A DNA stretch of 64,000 bases, from positions 62,001 through 126,000 of the forward strand of contig JALBYF010000006.1 in assembly GCA_023212725.1 (NCBI GenBank), read 5' to 3'. Origin of the DNA: Tranzscheliella williamsii (taxonomy: Eukaryota > Basidiomycota > Ustilaginomycetes > Ustilaginales > Ustilaginaceae). Shown here piece after piece: positions 1 through 9,375 of this stretch (positions are counted from its first letter, which is position 1; each line of letters opens with the position of its first letter). The notes under the pieces were generated by a model, which worked only from the letters and a program-made list of their open reading frames with translations, had not been told where the DNA came from and searched no databases. Made by a program: the position numbers and the translations under genes.

Positions 1-2471
1 GTACTAGCCATGGCGACTTTCTCCAGGTAGAGTTCCGCCGCATGTGGATCGATGCTTTTGAGCTCTCGCAGTGTCTCCTTCTGTCTTCGGATTGCTTCGA
101 GCTCCTGCGCTTTCGTGGTTGCGCGTATGGAGTCTCCGCTTTCTTTTGCCGCCTGAAACCCTGTAGTCTTCGTCAGAATTTTGATACCAGCCTCTGGATC
201 TTTTCGAACGAGCCAAGTGCCATATTTGGACAATAGCGTGGGATCATCTTGTGCTAGAAGTAGGTTCGCAACCTTGTCGGTGGAAACAGAGTTCCTCTCG
301 CCACTGGCAAATCTGTCTACTCGGTTTCCGTCGATCAAGTCGGTCCAGATCTCAAGGGCCTTCTCGACATCTCCGGTCTGTTCGTAGTGTCGGGCAAGAG
401 GACTGAGGTAGCCCTTCTCGGCAAGGTGCTTCCGAATAAAATCCCGGTGGCACGCATTGCCTGATGACAGAAACGCTTCAATGTCTTCGTTGACTGACAC
501 GTCCGTCGACACTTCTTTCGCGTTGAAAAGCAATAGCAAATACGCCTGATCGACGCGCATGTCGACATTGGATATCATCAGCGCGTCCATGTGTGATCCT
601 GTCCAGTTGAACCCCTCGGCCTGCCGCTTAGCCAATGAAGATTCTGCCCGCCACTGCTCCAAAGCCGAGCGTAGCATCGAATCGGCGCGGCGTTCTAAAC
701 GTGATCCAAGTTCCAGCAAAGTCGGATCAGATGAAGCATTCAATGGAGGGGAGTAGTTTTCAGTTAGATTACTATGAATCAGATCCTTGACGCTTTGAAG
801 AGCTCCTGTTGGTGTTTGAAGCTGGCCTAGTCGGGGAACGACCGCTGCAGGAAATACTGCTTCATTCCGCACCGTTTCCATGGCGCCCGATGAGAGGTTG
901 TTTAGAGACGGGAAAAGACTCAGGAGGAACCTAGGATCTAGAAGGCTGTTAGCTAGTAGTGATGACACACCAGTGAAGTCGGTACGGCGAATAAGCTCCA
1001 AGGCCAGCGACGCATGGACAATGTTTAGGGGCGTTGGACAATTATGACCTCTTGACGACGATGAGCGGACCGGATTCCGCTGTTGATAGACCTGTAAACG
1101 TGCCTGCAACTCCTTGGTGTGGCCTTTGTCAAGTCGGTGCATGGCCCAGTCCAACATATCTTCTTGGCGAACTACAGATACGGAGTTCTTCCCACACAAA
1201 AGGACTTGTATGCGGGGTCGCAAATCAGATTCGTCCACCCGTTTCAGTACTTGCGCATCTGCACTTATATCGTCCAAGGAGACCTTCAAAATATCATATT
1301 GGCCGTGAGCGGAGCTCGTATTACCGTCCCTCCGCATAAGACCGTGCTGGGGCTCCGAAGAAGAACCTATGACAGCTTGAAGAAAGCGTGGCTCCATTCC
1401 GGGAGGCAAATGTTGCGTCTGCACCTTCTCCACACCATCTGCGCCAATGTCGTGGACCTCGATCGTATCATTTCTTAACAGCGACACAAGGTAACGGCCA
1501 TCAGAAGATACGGACCGTGGATGTGACGGCCATTCTAAGAGCTTCGGCGCCGGCTCTCCCGTTTCTTTGACGAACACTCCCAGCGTGATAGAGCCACTGT
1601 GGGATGTGACCAAGAATTCACACCGCGCTGCTGACCGTGTAGCCTGAGAACCGCGGGTATCAAGGGGCGAAGCACTTCTCTCTCTTGACGACAGCTGTGA
1701 GACGGGCAGGGTGATAATGCTTGGCCTGACTTGGGCTGAAGGGGACTCTCCTGTCTGGCTGATGGGGAGGTGAAGCTGAGTGATCGCTCCGGAAGACAGA
1801 TCGACTAGACTATACTCGGTAGCATTGGCGATGCATAGGGTATCAGCAAAGCGACGAGCGAAGATGGCACCTCCGGGAAGCGGAATGTCCTTGACGTTGG
1901 CCCAAAGCAGATTGCCTTGCCCCTCTGCACCAACCTTGGCCAGAATGATGTTCTTCCTTCGAACAACACATAAGCTCACCATCCCAGCAGCATCTGTACC
2001 ATCACCCTCTTCGCTCTCTCCGTCATCGAGAACCATGGTACTCACCGCCCTGGTCGACGGCATTGTTCGGATGGGTGTCCATTCCGGGAGTGAATAGAAG
2101 CTTAGCACTCCTTCGCACAGAGCACCGGCAGCGCTAAAAGGGCGAAGAAGGATGATCTTCTCGACCGGCTTTGCGTTGTTGGAAACGAGCTTGGAGGAGA
2201 TCAGGCGATGTCGCGGTATTGCACGGCTGGATGATGGCGTAGAAGGGTCCGTTCGATAGGTATGAACAACTCCATCGGAAGTTCCAACATAGAGGTGGGA
2301 ACCATGAGATTCAGCGCATCGCACTGATCCTTGTAGTTTTCGCTGGATGGCAGCGGGAGAATCCGAGCTGGCGTCGTCGACAGAATCATGCTCAGGCAGC
2401 GCAGGAAAAAGGAGCGAGTCGACCGTGTACGGTGGAATCGGAGCTACCGCCTCAGCACCCAAGGAAGCCAT
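1..2471 (-). CDS. VPS3: CORVET tethering subunit VPS3 / TGFBRAP1-like (partial, C-terminus off left edge)
   Basis: A single uninterrupted frame of about 823 codons starts at the ATG at 2471 and is still open at base 1, so the C-terminus is missing. The N-terminal ~330 residues read as a CNH (citron homology) beta-propeller, with LYVGTSDGVVHTY near residue 55 and the conserved pattern RCEFLVTSHSG...LGVF near residue 240. Helical repeat sequence follows, including a Vps39/TGFBRAP1 domain-1-like stretch around residues 630-800 (for example DQAYLLLLFNAKEV and LLSKYGTWLVRKDPEAGIKIL). The family tethers endosomes: Vps3 and TGFBRAP1 act in CORVET with Rab5/Vps21, whereas Vps39 acts in HOPS. The similarity I can recall is closer to TGFBRAP1/Vps3 than to Vps39, but Vps39/Vam6 is the main alternative. 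It is divergent from VPS4. No intron is needed. Confidence 0.72.
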   Translation of the reverse strand, partial: MASLGAEAVAPIPPYTVDSLLFPALPEHDSVDDASSDSPAAIQRKLQGSVRCAESHGSHLYVGTSDGVVHTYRTDPSTPSSSRAIPRHRLISSKLVSNNAKPVEKIILLRPFSAAGALCEGVLSFYSLPEWTPIRTMPSTRAVSTMVLDDGESEEGDGTDAAGMVSLCVVRRKNIILAKVGAEGQGNLLWANVKDIPLPGGAIFARRFADTLCIANATEYSLVDLSSGAITQLHLPISQTGESPSAQVRPSIITLPVSQLSSRERSASPLDTRGSQATRSAARCEFLVTSHSGSITLGVFVKETGEPAPKLLEWPSHPRSVSSDGRYLVSLLRNDTIEVHDIGADGVEKVQTQHLPPGMEPRFLQAVIGSSSEPQHGLMRRDGNTSSAHGQYDILKVSLDDISADAQVLKRVDESDLRPRIQVLLCGKNSVSVVRQEDMLDWAMHRLDKGHTKELQARLQVYQQRNPVRSSSSRGHNCPTPLNIVHASLALELIRRTDFTGVSSLLANSLLDPRFLLSLFPSLNNLSSGAMETVRNEAVFPAAVVPRLGQLQTPTGALQSVKDLIHSNLTENYSPPLNASSDPTLLELGSRLERRADSMLRSALEQWRAESSLAKRQAEGFNWTGSHMDALMISNVDMRVDQAYLLLLFNAKEVSTDVSVNEDIEAFLSSGNACHRDFIRKHLAEKGYLSPLARHYEQTGDVEKALEIWTDLIDGNRVDRFASGERNSVSTDKVANLLLAQDDPTLLSKYGTWLVRKDPEAGIKILTKTTGFQAAKESGDSIRATTKAQELEAIRRQKETLRELKSIDPHAAELYLEKVAMAS

Positions 2472-3169
2472 GGCTGGGGACGCTGCCTAACGTCCAAACT
2501 GTACGCGGGCGGCGGCTTAGCGCTGTTGTCGCTTTGAGGCACGAGATGAGGGCTCATCTACACGACGGTTGCCATTGTCGCCAGAAGATTCGGACAACGC
2601 AACTACTGCAACTATCTCGGAATTCGGCTGACCCTAGGTATGTAGATAGGGAAAGCTTAGACCGTGACTGCAGATAGTCCAAGAGTACTGCAAAACTGTG
2701 GATATCAGTAGACCTTTGTTACCGTCCAGACATACAGGCGCGGATTGACTGCCATCAAAAAAGGAAAGATGTGAACAGTCACAAGGTCAATGAGCGGAGG
2801 CTCCGAAGAAGCGTTGCGGTTGTATGATAGGAGGATCCGATAAAGCGTCGCGCTTGATTATGCGCATCGGCCGTCACTCTGCCAAGTCCTGAATTCAAAG
2901 GTCTCAACGCGCAGGGCCAGTTCGGCTATAGCGCGACTGTGGGAGGTCCGATTTCATCATTCGCTCAGTTGGCGCCATTCATCTTGGCCTGACCATCTGC
3001 ATCCGCCACTCACATCGCTCTTAAGCCAGTGTACCACCGTCGGGCCGTATAACAATTCGGCGCACGCTTACAACAAGCGGCTCAGCTGGACTTCAACCTT
3101 GCCTTCTACCTCATTGCGCCTATCCGTATCACAGCTGTTCTGTACGGGTTCAATCCTTCTTCAATAAAG
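2472..3169. promoter_or_regulatory. Divergent promoter region VPS3 / VPS4
   Basis: About 700 bases separate the two divergent start codons. I see no coding frame worth calling. The bases just upstream of VPS4 are pyrimidine-rich with AATAAAGATGG at the start codon. Both neighbours act in endosomal sorting, so shared control is possible but is only an inference. Confidence 0.5.
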
Positions 3170-4854
3170 ATGGCGAATTCCGATTTTCTCAATGTAAGCT
3201 ACCCCGTCGTCTGGCATTGCTGTTTCCTGATACTTGTAGCTAACGAATGCACTGGCCCTTCATCCTCGAACAGAAAGCTATCGAGATCGTGCAGAAGGCC
3301 ATCGACGAAGATGTCAAGCAGAACTATCAGGAAGCTTACAAGCTCTACCAGAACAGCTTGGATTACTTCATGATGGCGATGAAGTGTAAGCACCCGACTC
3401 GGTCCCAATGCGCAGCCAGATGCAGTTGGCGCACTTGCTGATACTCAGTGCCTAACGCCGTGTCTACAGATGAGAAGAATGACAAGCTCAAGGAACTGAT
3501 CAGGAAAAAGTTCACCGAGTATCTCGATCGCGCCGAGAAGCTCAAGGAGCACCTGGCTAAAGGCAGCGAGGACCGTGGTCGAGCGGCAGTCGGTGCTAAT
3601 GGAGCAGAGAAGGGGGTCGGTGGTAGTACCGGAGGGAAGAAGGACGGCGACGACGACGATGTTGACCCAGAAACGAAGAAGTTGAGGGCCGGCTTATCCA
3701 GCGCTGTTCTATCGGAGACGCCCAACGTACGTTGGGATGATGTTGCCGGTTTGCATACAGCCAAGGAAGCATTGAAGGAGGCTGTCATCCTTCCCATCAA
3801 GTTTCCGCAGATGTTTACAGGCAAGAGGACGCCATGGCGAGGTATCCTCATGTACGGGCCGCCAGGCACCGGTAAATCTTTCCTGGCCAAAGCGGTTGCA
3901 ACTGAAGCCAAGTCTACTTTCTTCAGCGTTTCGAGTTCAGATTTGGTCAGCAAGTGGATGGGTGAGTCGGAACGACTGGTCAAGCAGCTCTTTCAGATGG
4001 CAAGAGAGGCCAAGCCGTCGATCATCTTTATCGACGAGGTAGATTCTCTCTGTGGAACCCGAGGAGAAGGCGAATCCGAGGCATCAAGACGAATCAAGAC
4101 CGAGTTCTTGGTTCAAATGAACGGTGTCGGTAATGACGAGACTGGTGTACTGGTACTCGGCGCAACCAACATTCCATGGGCCTTGGACTTGGCCATCAAG
4201 CGTCGTTTCGAAAAGCGTATCTATATTCCGCTACCGGATCTAGAAGCCAGGAAGAGGATGTTTGAGCTTAACGTGGGCGAGACACCATGTGTTCTGGAAA
4301 GCAAAGACTATCGCAAGCTCGCCTCGCTGACCGACGGCTATTCTGGATCCGATATCAGTGTACTTGTTCGGGATGCACTTATGCAGCCCGTAAGGAAGGT
4401 GACCGGAGCGACGCATTTCAAAAAGGTTCTCGCGCCAGCCAAGCTTAAGCAGCAGCAAGACAAGGCTAAGGCCGGGGACGCCGAGACTGGCGCGCAAGGA
4501 GATGCAGCAGAACAAGATACCAATGGCGACACACAGGCAGAAGTGGAAGAGATGAAGGAATTCTTCACGCCTTGCTCGCCCGGCGACCCGGACGCGCTGG
4601 AGATGACCTGGGACGACATCGAGGGCGACCAGCTACTGGAACCAAAACTCATTATGAACGACTTTTTGAGGGCAATTCAGGCGGTACGACCCACCGTCAC
4701 AAAAGTAGACAGTAAGTATACACCCTCCAGATGACAAGAAAATGTGCCCTTTGCCACCATGCCTGAGACTGATGCGCTTGGCCTTCTTTTGCTCCCCTAT
4801 AACGTCGCAGTCGAAAAACACATCGAATTTACGAATGAGGCGGGCTTGGAGTGA
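3170..4854 (+). CDS. VPS4: Vps4-type AAA ATPase (ESCRT-III disassembly), four exons
   Basis: The gene model is four exons: 3170-3193, 3274-3385, 3470-4711 and 4811-4854, giving 473 residues. The splices are supported by exact restoration of the family sequence. MANSDFLN joins [11 protein letters not shown], the MIT domain crosses the second intron at MAMK/YEKND, and the last 44 bases supply a short tail ending in NEAGLE. Introns start GTAAG and end CAG, with CTAAC branch-like sites. The MIT domain covers residues ~1-80 and an acidic Gly-rich linker follows. The AAA core has Walker A GPPGTGKS at 175-182 and Walker B IIFIDEVD at 230-237. A Vps4 beta-domain and C-terminal helix follow. The enzyme uses ATP to pull ESCRT-III filaments off endosomal membranes. 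All catalytic motifs are intact. Confidence 0.95.
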
Positions 4855-5383
4855 AGTGAACCGCCACCGTCGCCCTGTCGCCGAACTCCTTTACTCTGAT
4901 GTCTACTTCAGCATTTATCACGCTGTACTGTACAGTACACCCTTGGCTGTGTTTTTTCCTGGCTCTAGAATGTGCTTGGTGCAGTAAGGGATACTCTTGT
5001 AGGCTGATCACTGTGGGGAAATACTGGCTAAGATCTGTGTGAAATCGGTGATCAGAAAGTAAAGGGAAGATCAACACTCTGAAATCTTTACAATTTCGGA
5101 AGCGAGTCGAGCGAGTAACACGACATTCACATTCTTTGATTGATGATTTCTCGCTCCCACGCATCTTCCCAATCATCTGCCTGCTTTCTCTGTCCTTCGC
5201 AACTTCACAGACTACTGAACGACTGCATAGCTCCTCCGTTCCTTAGTTGTGCCTCTCTGCTAACGTTCAGGGGTTCGTCGTCTCTGGCACGTCGCTCCAG
5301 TCACACGGACTGCTACGCAGTGCTGACGACCTGCGACTGCGAAGCTTTCATCTGGGGAAGGATCGACTGTAAAGTCCCTCAGT
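4855..5383. other. VPS4 3' region and MTR10 promoter
   Basis: A tandem intergenic stretch of ~530 bases. It holds a perfect 16-base palindrome at 4924-4939 (listed separately). An upstream ATG at 5143 opens a frame that overlaps the MTR10 start in another frame. This could act as an upstream ORF if it is transcribed. Nothing else is recognisable. Confidence 0.5.
4924..4939. repeat. 16-base perfect palindrome
   Basis: TGTACTGTACAGTACA reads the same on both strands. It lies 70 bases after the VPS4 stop. It shares the half-site TACAGTAC with a second palindrome at 27170. Function is unknown. Confidence 0.6.
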
Positions 5384-8329
5384 ATGTCTACCACACAGAA
5401 TCCAGACTCGGGCGTGGCCACCCCGAGCTCTGTCGAAGGGCAGGCCATTCAAGCTGTTATGCAGGCTTTGAATACCCTCTATACCGACCCAAAGAATGAA
5501 GCCAAAGCATCTGCCAACGCCTGGCTGCAAAACTTCCAACAGACACCGGAAGCTTGGCAGACTGCCAACTCGCTCCTTCTGGCCGCTGAACTTCCACTGG
5601 AGCCTCGCCTCTTTGCGGCACAAACGTTCCGCTCCAAGATCACCTTTGACCTCGATCAGGTGCCGCGGGAATCGCGACCTGCACTTCGCGACACGCTTCT
5701 CACAGCTCTCTCCGCGTACGCCTCGGGGCCAAGAGTGATACAGACGCAATTGAGCTTGGCTTTGTCTGGACTTGCGGTTCAGATGGACGAAACGGAATGG
5801 CCGAACGTCGTTCCCGGCTTGATCGAGAAGTTGGGCTCGAGCCCGGAAACGGTTGGCGTACTCCTCGAGTTCTTGACAGTTCTACCAGAAGAGGTGATTA
5901 CCAACCACCGCATTCCGATCGACAATGATTTCTTCACCGCAAGATGCCATTTCCTTCTTTCCAACGCAGCTTCAGAAATCCTCAAGGTCTTATCTATGTA
6001 TATTCAGGCATCCGGTCTGACGCCATCGATTCAAAGCGGAATCTTTCAATGCCTTCGATCATGGCTCAAGAGTGGCGAGGTCTCTGCAAGCCAAATGGCC
6101 GACACGCCTCTCTTCGACCTTTCTTTCGATGCGCTCGGATCGGATCAGCTGTTTGATGTAGCGACCGATGTTGTCTGCGATCTAATCAGCGAAACACAAG
6201 AAGTAGAAGAAAATATGGACGTCATCCAGAGGGTCTTGCATCGTCTTGGCCCTCTTCGGCAGGAGCTGGCCACTGCGGGAGACGACGAGGACAAAGTGCG
6301 TGGGCTCTGCCGGATTTTCGTCCAGGCCGGAGAATCATACCACCGTATCATCCTGCGCCATCACAACGAATTCTATCCTATCGTGGAGGCAGTTGCCGAA
6401 TGCACTTCTTATCACGACCTCGACATTGTCCAGATTACATTCCGCTTCTGGTATCTCCTCTCTGGCGCTCTGTCCAACGCACGTGGAACTATGGAAGCTC
6501 AGCGGTTCTATCCTCTGTATGAGCGTTTGCTCGAGATCATCGTCAAGCATCTACGCTTCCCTGACGACCCTGAGACCCTCACTGGACAGGAGCGAGACGA
6601 TTTCCGATCTTTCAGGCACTACATGGGCGATACGCTAAAGGACTGCTGCCACGTGCTCGGCTCAAAGCAGTGTCTCTCGCGGTCGCTCGACCTGATCCAA
6701 ACCACGGTCGCTCAGTCAACGCCTGAAACCCTCAAGTGGCAAGATATCGAAGCGCCCTTGTTCAGCATGCGTGCGATGGGCGCTGAGGCGGATCCCAGAG
6801 ACGACGACGTGCTCCCCAAGATCATCAGTATCATTCCCACGCTGCCTGATCATCCAAAGCTCAAGTATGCAGGCTTGCTGGTGCTCTCGCGGTATACCGA
6901 ATGGATCGATATGCATCCTGATCGGATACCAGATCAGCTCTCCTACATCAGTGCCGGCTTGGAGCAGGCAGGTTCGGACGTCACAGCGGCAGCGGCACAG
7001 GCAATGAACTTTCTCTGTCAGGATTGCCACCGACACTTGGTTCCTTTCCTTCCGCAGCTGTATGAGTTCTTCCGCTCCATCAACGACAAGCTCGGGCCCG
7101 ACGACCTTATATCCATTTCGGAGGGGATCGCTTATGTGATCGCAGGCATGGACCCAGCCGAGGCACCCCAGCCGCTGATGCAATTCTCACAGCCTCTGCT
7201 CGAGTCGCTGAGCCAGCTGGGCGCCATGCCAGATGCCAGCAAGGACCAACTTCGAAAGGCAGCCGACCGGATGGAGCAGCTTGAAAAGATGCTCGCCGTT
7301 GTAGGATCCTCGCTCTCCCCGCATCTTCCCGCTGCCTGCTCCAAGACATGCGAGGAAGCCTACAGTGTCATCGACCAGATTCTTACCTCGCATGGCAACG
7401 TCTTCTTTATATCGGAGCGGGCGTGTGCTTTGCTTCGAAGGGGTCTGTCTCTGTTTGGGCCTCTAGCGGCTCCCACAGTGGTAATGCTGCTCGAGAGGCT
7501 TGCGGCCTGTTTCGAGCGTACAGGCTTCCCCGGCTATATCTGGATCATAGGAAAGTGTATTGACCAATTTGGTCGCGGCTCGGAGCCAGCTCTGCGAAAT
7601 GCGCTGCAAGATGCCTCGGCAAGATTGAATAATAAGGTGATACAGCTGCTGGAGAACACGATGCCGGCCGACATGGGCGATGTACTGGATGACTACATCC
7701 ATACCTGCCTGGCGGTGTGCAACAACGTGCCGAGCCTCCTTTTCCTCTCGCCGCAGTTCCCGCAGGTCTTCCAGACCGCCTTGTCGATGTTGACATTGCT
7801 CAAGACGGAGACTATCGCGACAGCGCTGGACTTTTTCCTCGCTGTGGTGGGGCACGATGCGCTGTCGCTTCCGCTACCACCTTCGCAGCCCGGCACGCCG
7901 CTACCCGACTTTGGCGCTTCGCACGCGGATGGCTCGCCCTCCATGGAGGAGATGGCGGCGTACGCGTCGGTGATCCGCCAAACGGTAGGCCAGCAGGGCT
8001 TCCAGCTCGCCTCGCTACTTCTGAACGGCCTCGTGACACACTTTAGCCCGGAGGTGATGCCGGTGGTCGTTACGGTGCTGCGAGTTCTCTCGAGTGGATT
8101 TCCGTCCGAGATGGCGGCGTGGATGGGCGGTGTTGCCGAACAGCTTCCCACCAGCTATGTGCCAGAAAAGGACAAGGCCATCTTCGTGCAGAAGTACCTG
8201 CAGGCGCTGGACAGCCGCAATCTGGACCAGGTAAAGCAGTCGCTCAACGGGCTCTACAACGCGTCCCGCAAGTCCAGAGAGCGCGCTCGCATGGATCGCG
8301 ACACCAGCGGCGCCGTACTGGACCGCTGA
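5384..8329 (+). CDS. MTR10: Karyopherin-beta, MTR10 / transportin-3 family
   Basis: One exon encodes 981 residues, close to the usual ~970 of the family. The N-terminus (residues ~15-160) is an importin-beta/exportin N-terminal HEAT segment, with ALNTLYTDPKNEAKASANAWLQ and WQTANSLLL. The rest is a continuous run of HEAT-like helices, including RPLYERLLEII-type and GLLVLSRYTEW-type segments. A short Arg-rich tail closes the protein. Mtr10/TNPO3 carries SR-type RNA-binding proteins, and in yeast Npl3 and tRNA, through the nuclear pore under Ran control. ATG 5384 begins with the polar leader usual for the family. The gene is intron-free in a tandem context. Confidence 0.88.
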   Translation: MSTTQNPDSGVATPSSVEGQAIQAVMQALNTLYTDPKNEAKASANAWLQNFQQTPEAWQTANSLLLAAELPLEPRLFAAQTFRSKITFDLDQVPRESRPALRDTLLTALSAYASGPRVIQTQLSLALSGLAVQMDETEWPNVVPGLIEKLGSSPETVGVLLEFLTVLPEEVITNHRIPIDNDFFTARCHFLLSNAASEILKVLSMYIQASGLTPSIQSGIFQCLRSWLKSGEVSASQMADTPLFDLSFDALGSDQLFDVATDVVCDLISETQEVEENMDVIQRVLHRLGPLRQELATAGDDEDKVRGLCRIFVQAGESYHRIILRHHNEFYPIVEAVAECTSYHDLDIVQITFRFWYLLSGALSNARGTMEAQRFYPLYERLLEIIVKHLRFPDDPETLTGQERDDFRSFRHYMGDTLKDCCHVLGSKQCLSRSLDLIQTTVAQSTPETLKWQDIEAPLFSMRAMGAEADPRDDDVLPKIISIIPTLPDHPKLKYAGLLVLSRYTEWIDMHPDRIPDQLSYISAGLEQAGSDVTAAAAQAMNFLCQDCHRHLVPFLPQLYEFFRSINDKLGPDDLISISEGIAYVIAGMDPAEAPQPLMQFSQPLLESLSQLGAMPDASKDQLRKAADRMEQLEKMLAVVGSSLSPHLPAACSKTCEEAYSVIDQILTSHGNVFFISERACALLRRGLSLFGPLAAPTVVMLLERLAACFERTGFPGYIWIIGKCIDQFGRGSEPALRNALQDASARLNNKVIQLLENTMPADMGDVLDDYIHTCLAVCNNVPSLLFLSPQFPQVFQTALSMLTLLKTETIATALDFFLAVVGHDALSLPLPPSQPGTPLPDFGASHADGSPSMEEMAAYASVIRQTVGQQGFQLASLLLNGLVTHFSPEVMPVVVTVLRVLSSGFPSEMAAWMGGVAEQLPTSYVPEKDKAIFVQKYLQALDSRNLDQVKQSLNGLYNASRKSRERARMDRDTSGAVLDR

Positions 8330-9375
8330 AGCCGGTCGATACACGTAAACCCCTGCTCTAAGGCAGCGATACCAACATTGCAACCCATACCTTGTCCTGT
8401 GTATGCGCGACACCCCCTGGACAGTCTGGCTTCGCAGAGCGGGAACGTTACTTGTATCGACACAGAAACAAACCACTCTTGCAAAATGTGAATGTGAGTG
8501 TGAATAATAAAGGGAAATGATGTACCGACCCTCCCCTTTCAACGAACAGGACGCACCCCTCCCTATTACCCATCAGAACCTAACGGCCTACATGTGATGC
8601 TTTCCCGTACAGGTCTGTCAGGATAATGTTATGATGAAGGATGATCACATGAGCTAGAGAAGAGTTACAGCACTGTCAAAAGACGCTTCTTGTGAGGCCG
8701 ACAGCCTTGCCAAAAGATGTCGATGAGCAGTCGCTGATTCACAACATAAAAGCTCAGCTTCTGGTAAGTCAGCCAGATGTCAAAGCAGCAACACTGGTAA
8801 AAACTGCCTAGCAGAAGCTAAGCAGAAGACACGCAGATGCTAAGCAGGAATGCAACAGCCGGTCTGGTAGACCAAAATCAAAGCAGTGTTGCTGCTTTAA
8901 CCACTGGCTAATTTACCAGAAGTCGCGCTTTTATGTTGTGATTGACGGGGAAGCTGAAGCTCCTCATGGTGATTCGCACGGCTTCAAATCAGGAGATGTG
9001 CTTTGTTAGGGTGCTTGTCGAACGTCATCTTGCACGGAAGTGATTTGCCGCGGATGTCAGATCAGATGTTTGTCATGCAGCAGCTCTCTCTCCTCCACAC
9101 CGGAGATTAAGTGCTTGCGAGCAGCCCTCCTTTGCCCCACCTTCGCAACGCTTACATCCGCTCAGCACTCAGCCGTAAATGCTATCTGCTACGTCGCCCA
9201 GCGTCTAGCCCCGCCTTTGTCCTGTTTTTGAGTTAACTGCAAAAGGCTGAGAGCGCGTCTCTCCTACATCTGCCACTTCTTCGACGCTCGCAGTAGCCCG
9301 CCACATTGCAGGCGCACGAAAGCATCTGCCACTTGTCCGTTCGTGACTGGCGCTTGCCGGCTGGCCGTCGTTACC
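8330..9375. other. Intergenic region MTR10-LSB3 containing a hairpin repeat
   Basis: Just over 1 kb lies between two plus-strand genes. The only clear structure is the long inverted repeat at 8739-8941 (listed separately). The 400 bases before LSB3 are pyrimidine-rich promoter-like sequence. No credible ORF is present. Confidence 0.6.
8739..8941. repeat. MITE-like hairpin: 58-bp imperfect inverted repeat around an 87-bp core
   Basis: The left arm 8739-8796 pairs with the right arm 8884-8941, with about 50 of 58 positions complementary. Perfect 15-base blocks lie at both ends of each arm: TCACAACATAAAAGC outermost and AAAGCAGCAACACTG innermost. The core has near-direct repeats, with GCTAAGCAG at 8817 and 8839. 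It has no coding capacity. The size and structure fit a MITE or a hairpin-forming transcript. No convincing target-site duplication is visible: the flanks are CTGAT and TTGAC. Confidence 0.75.
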
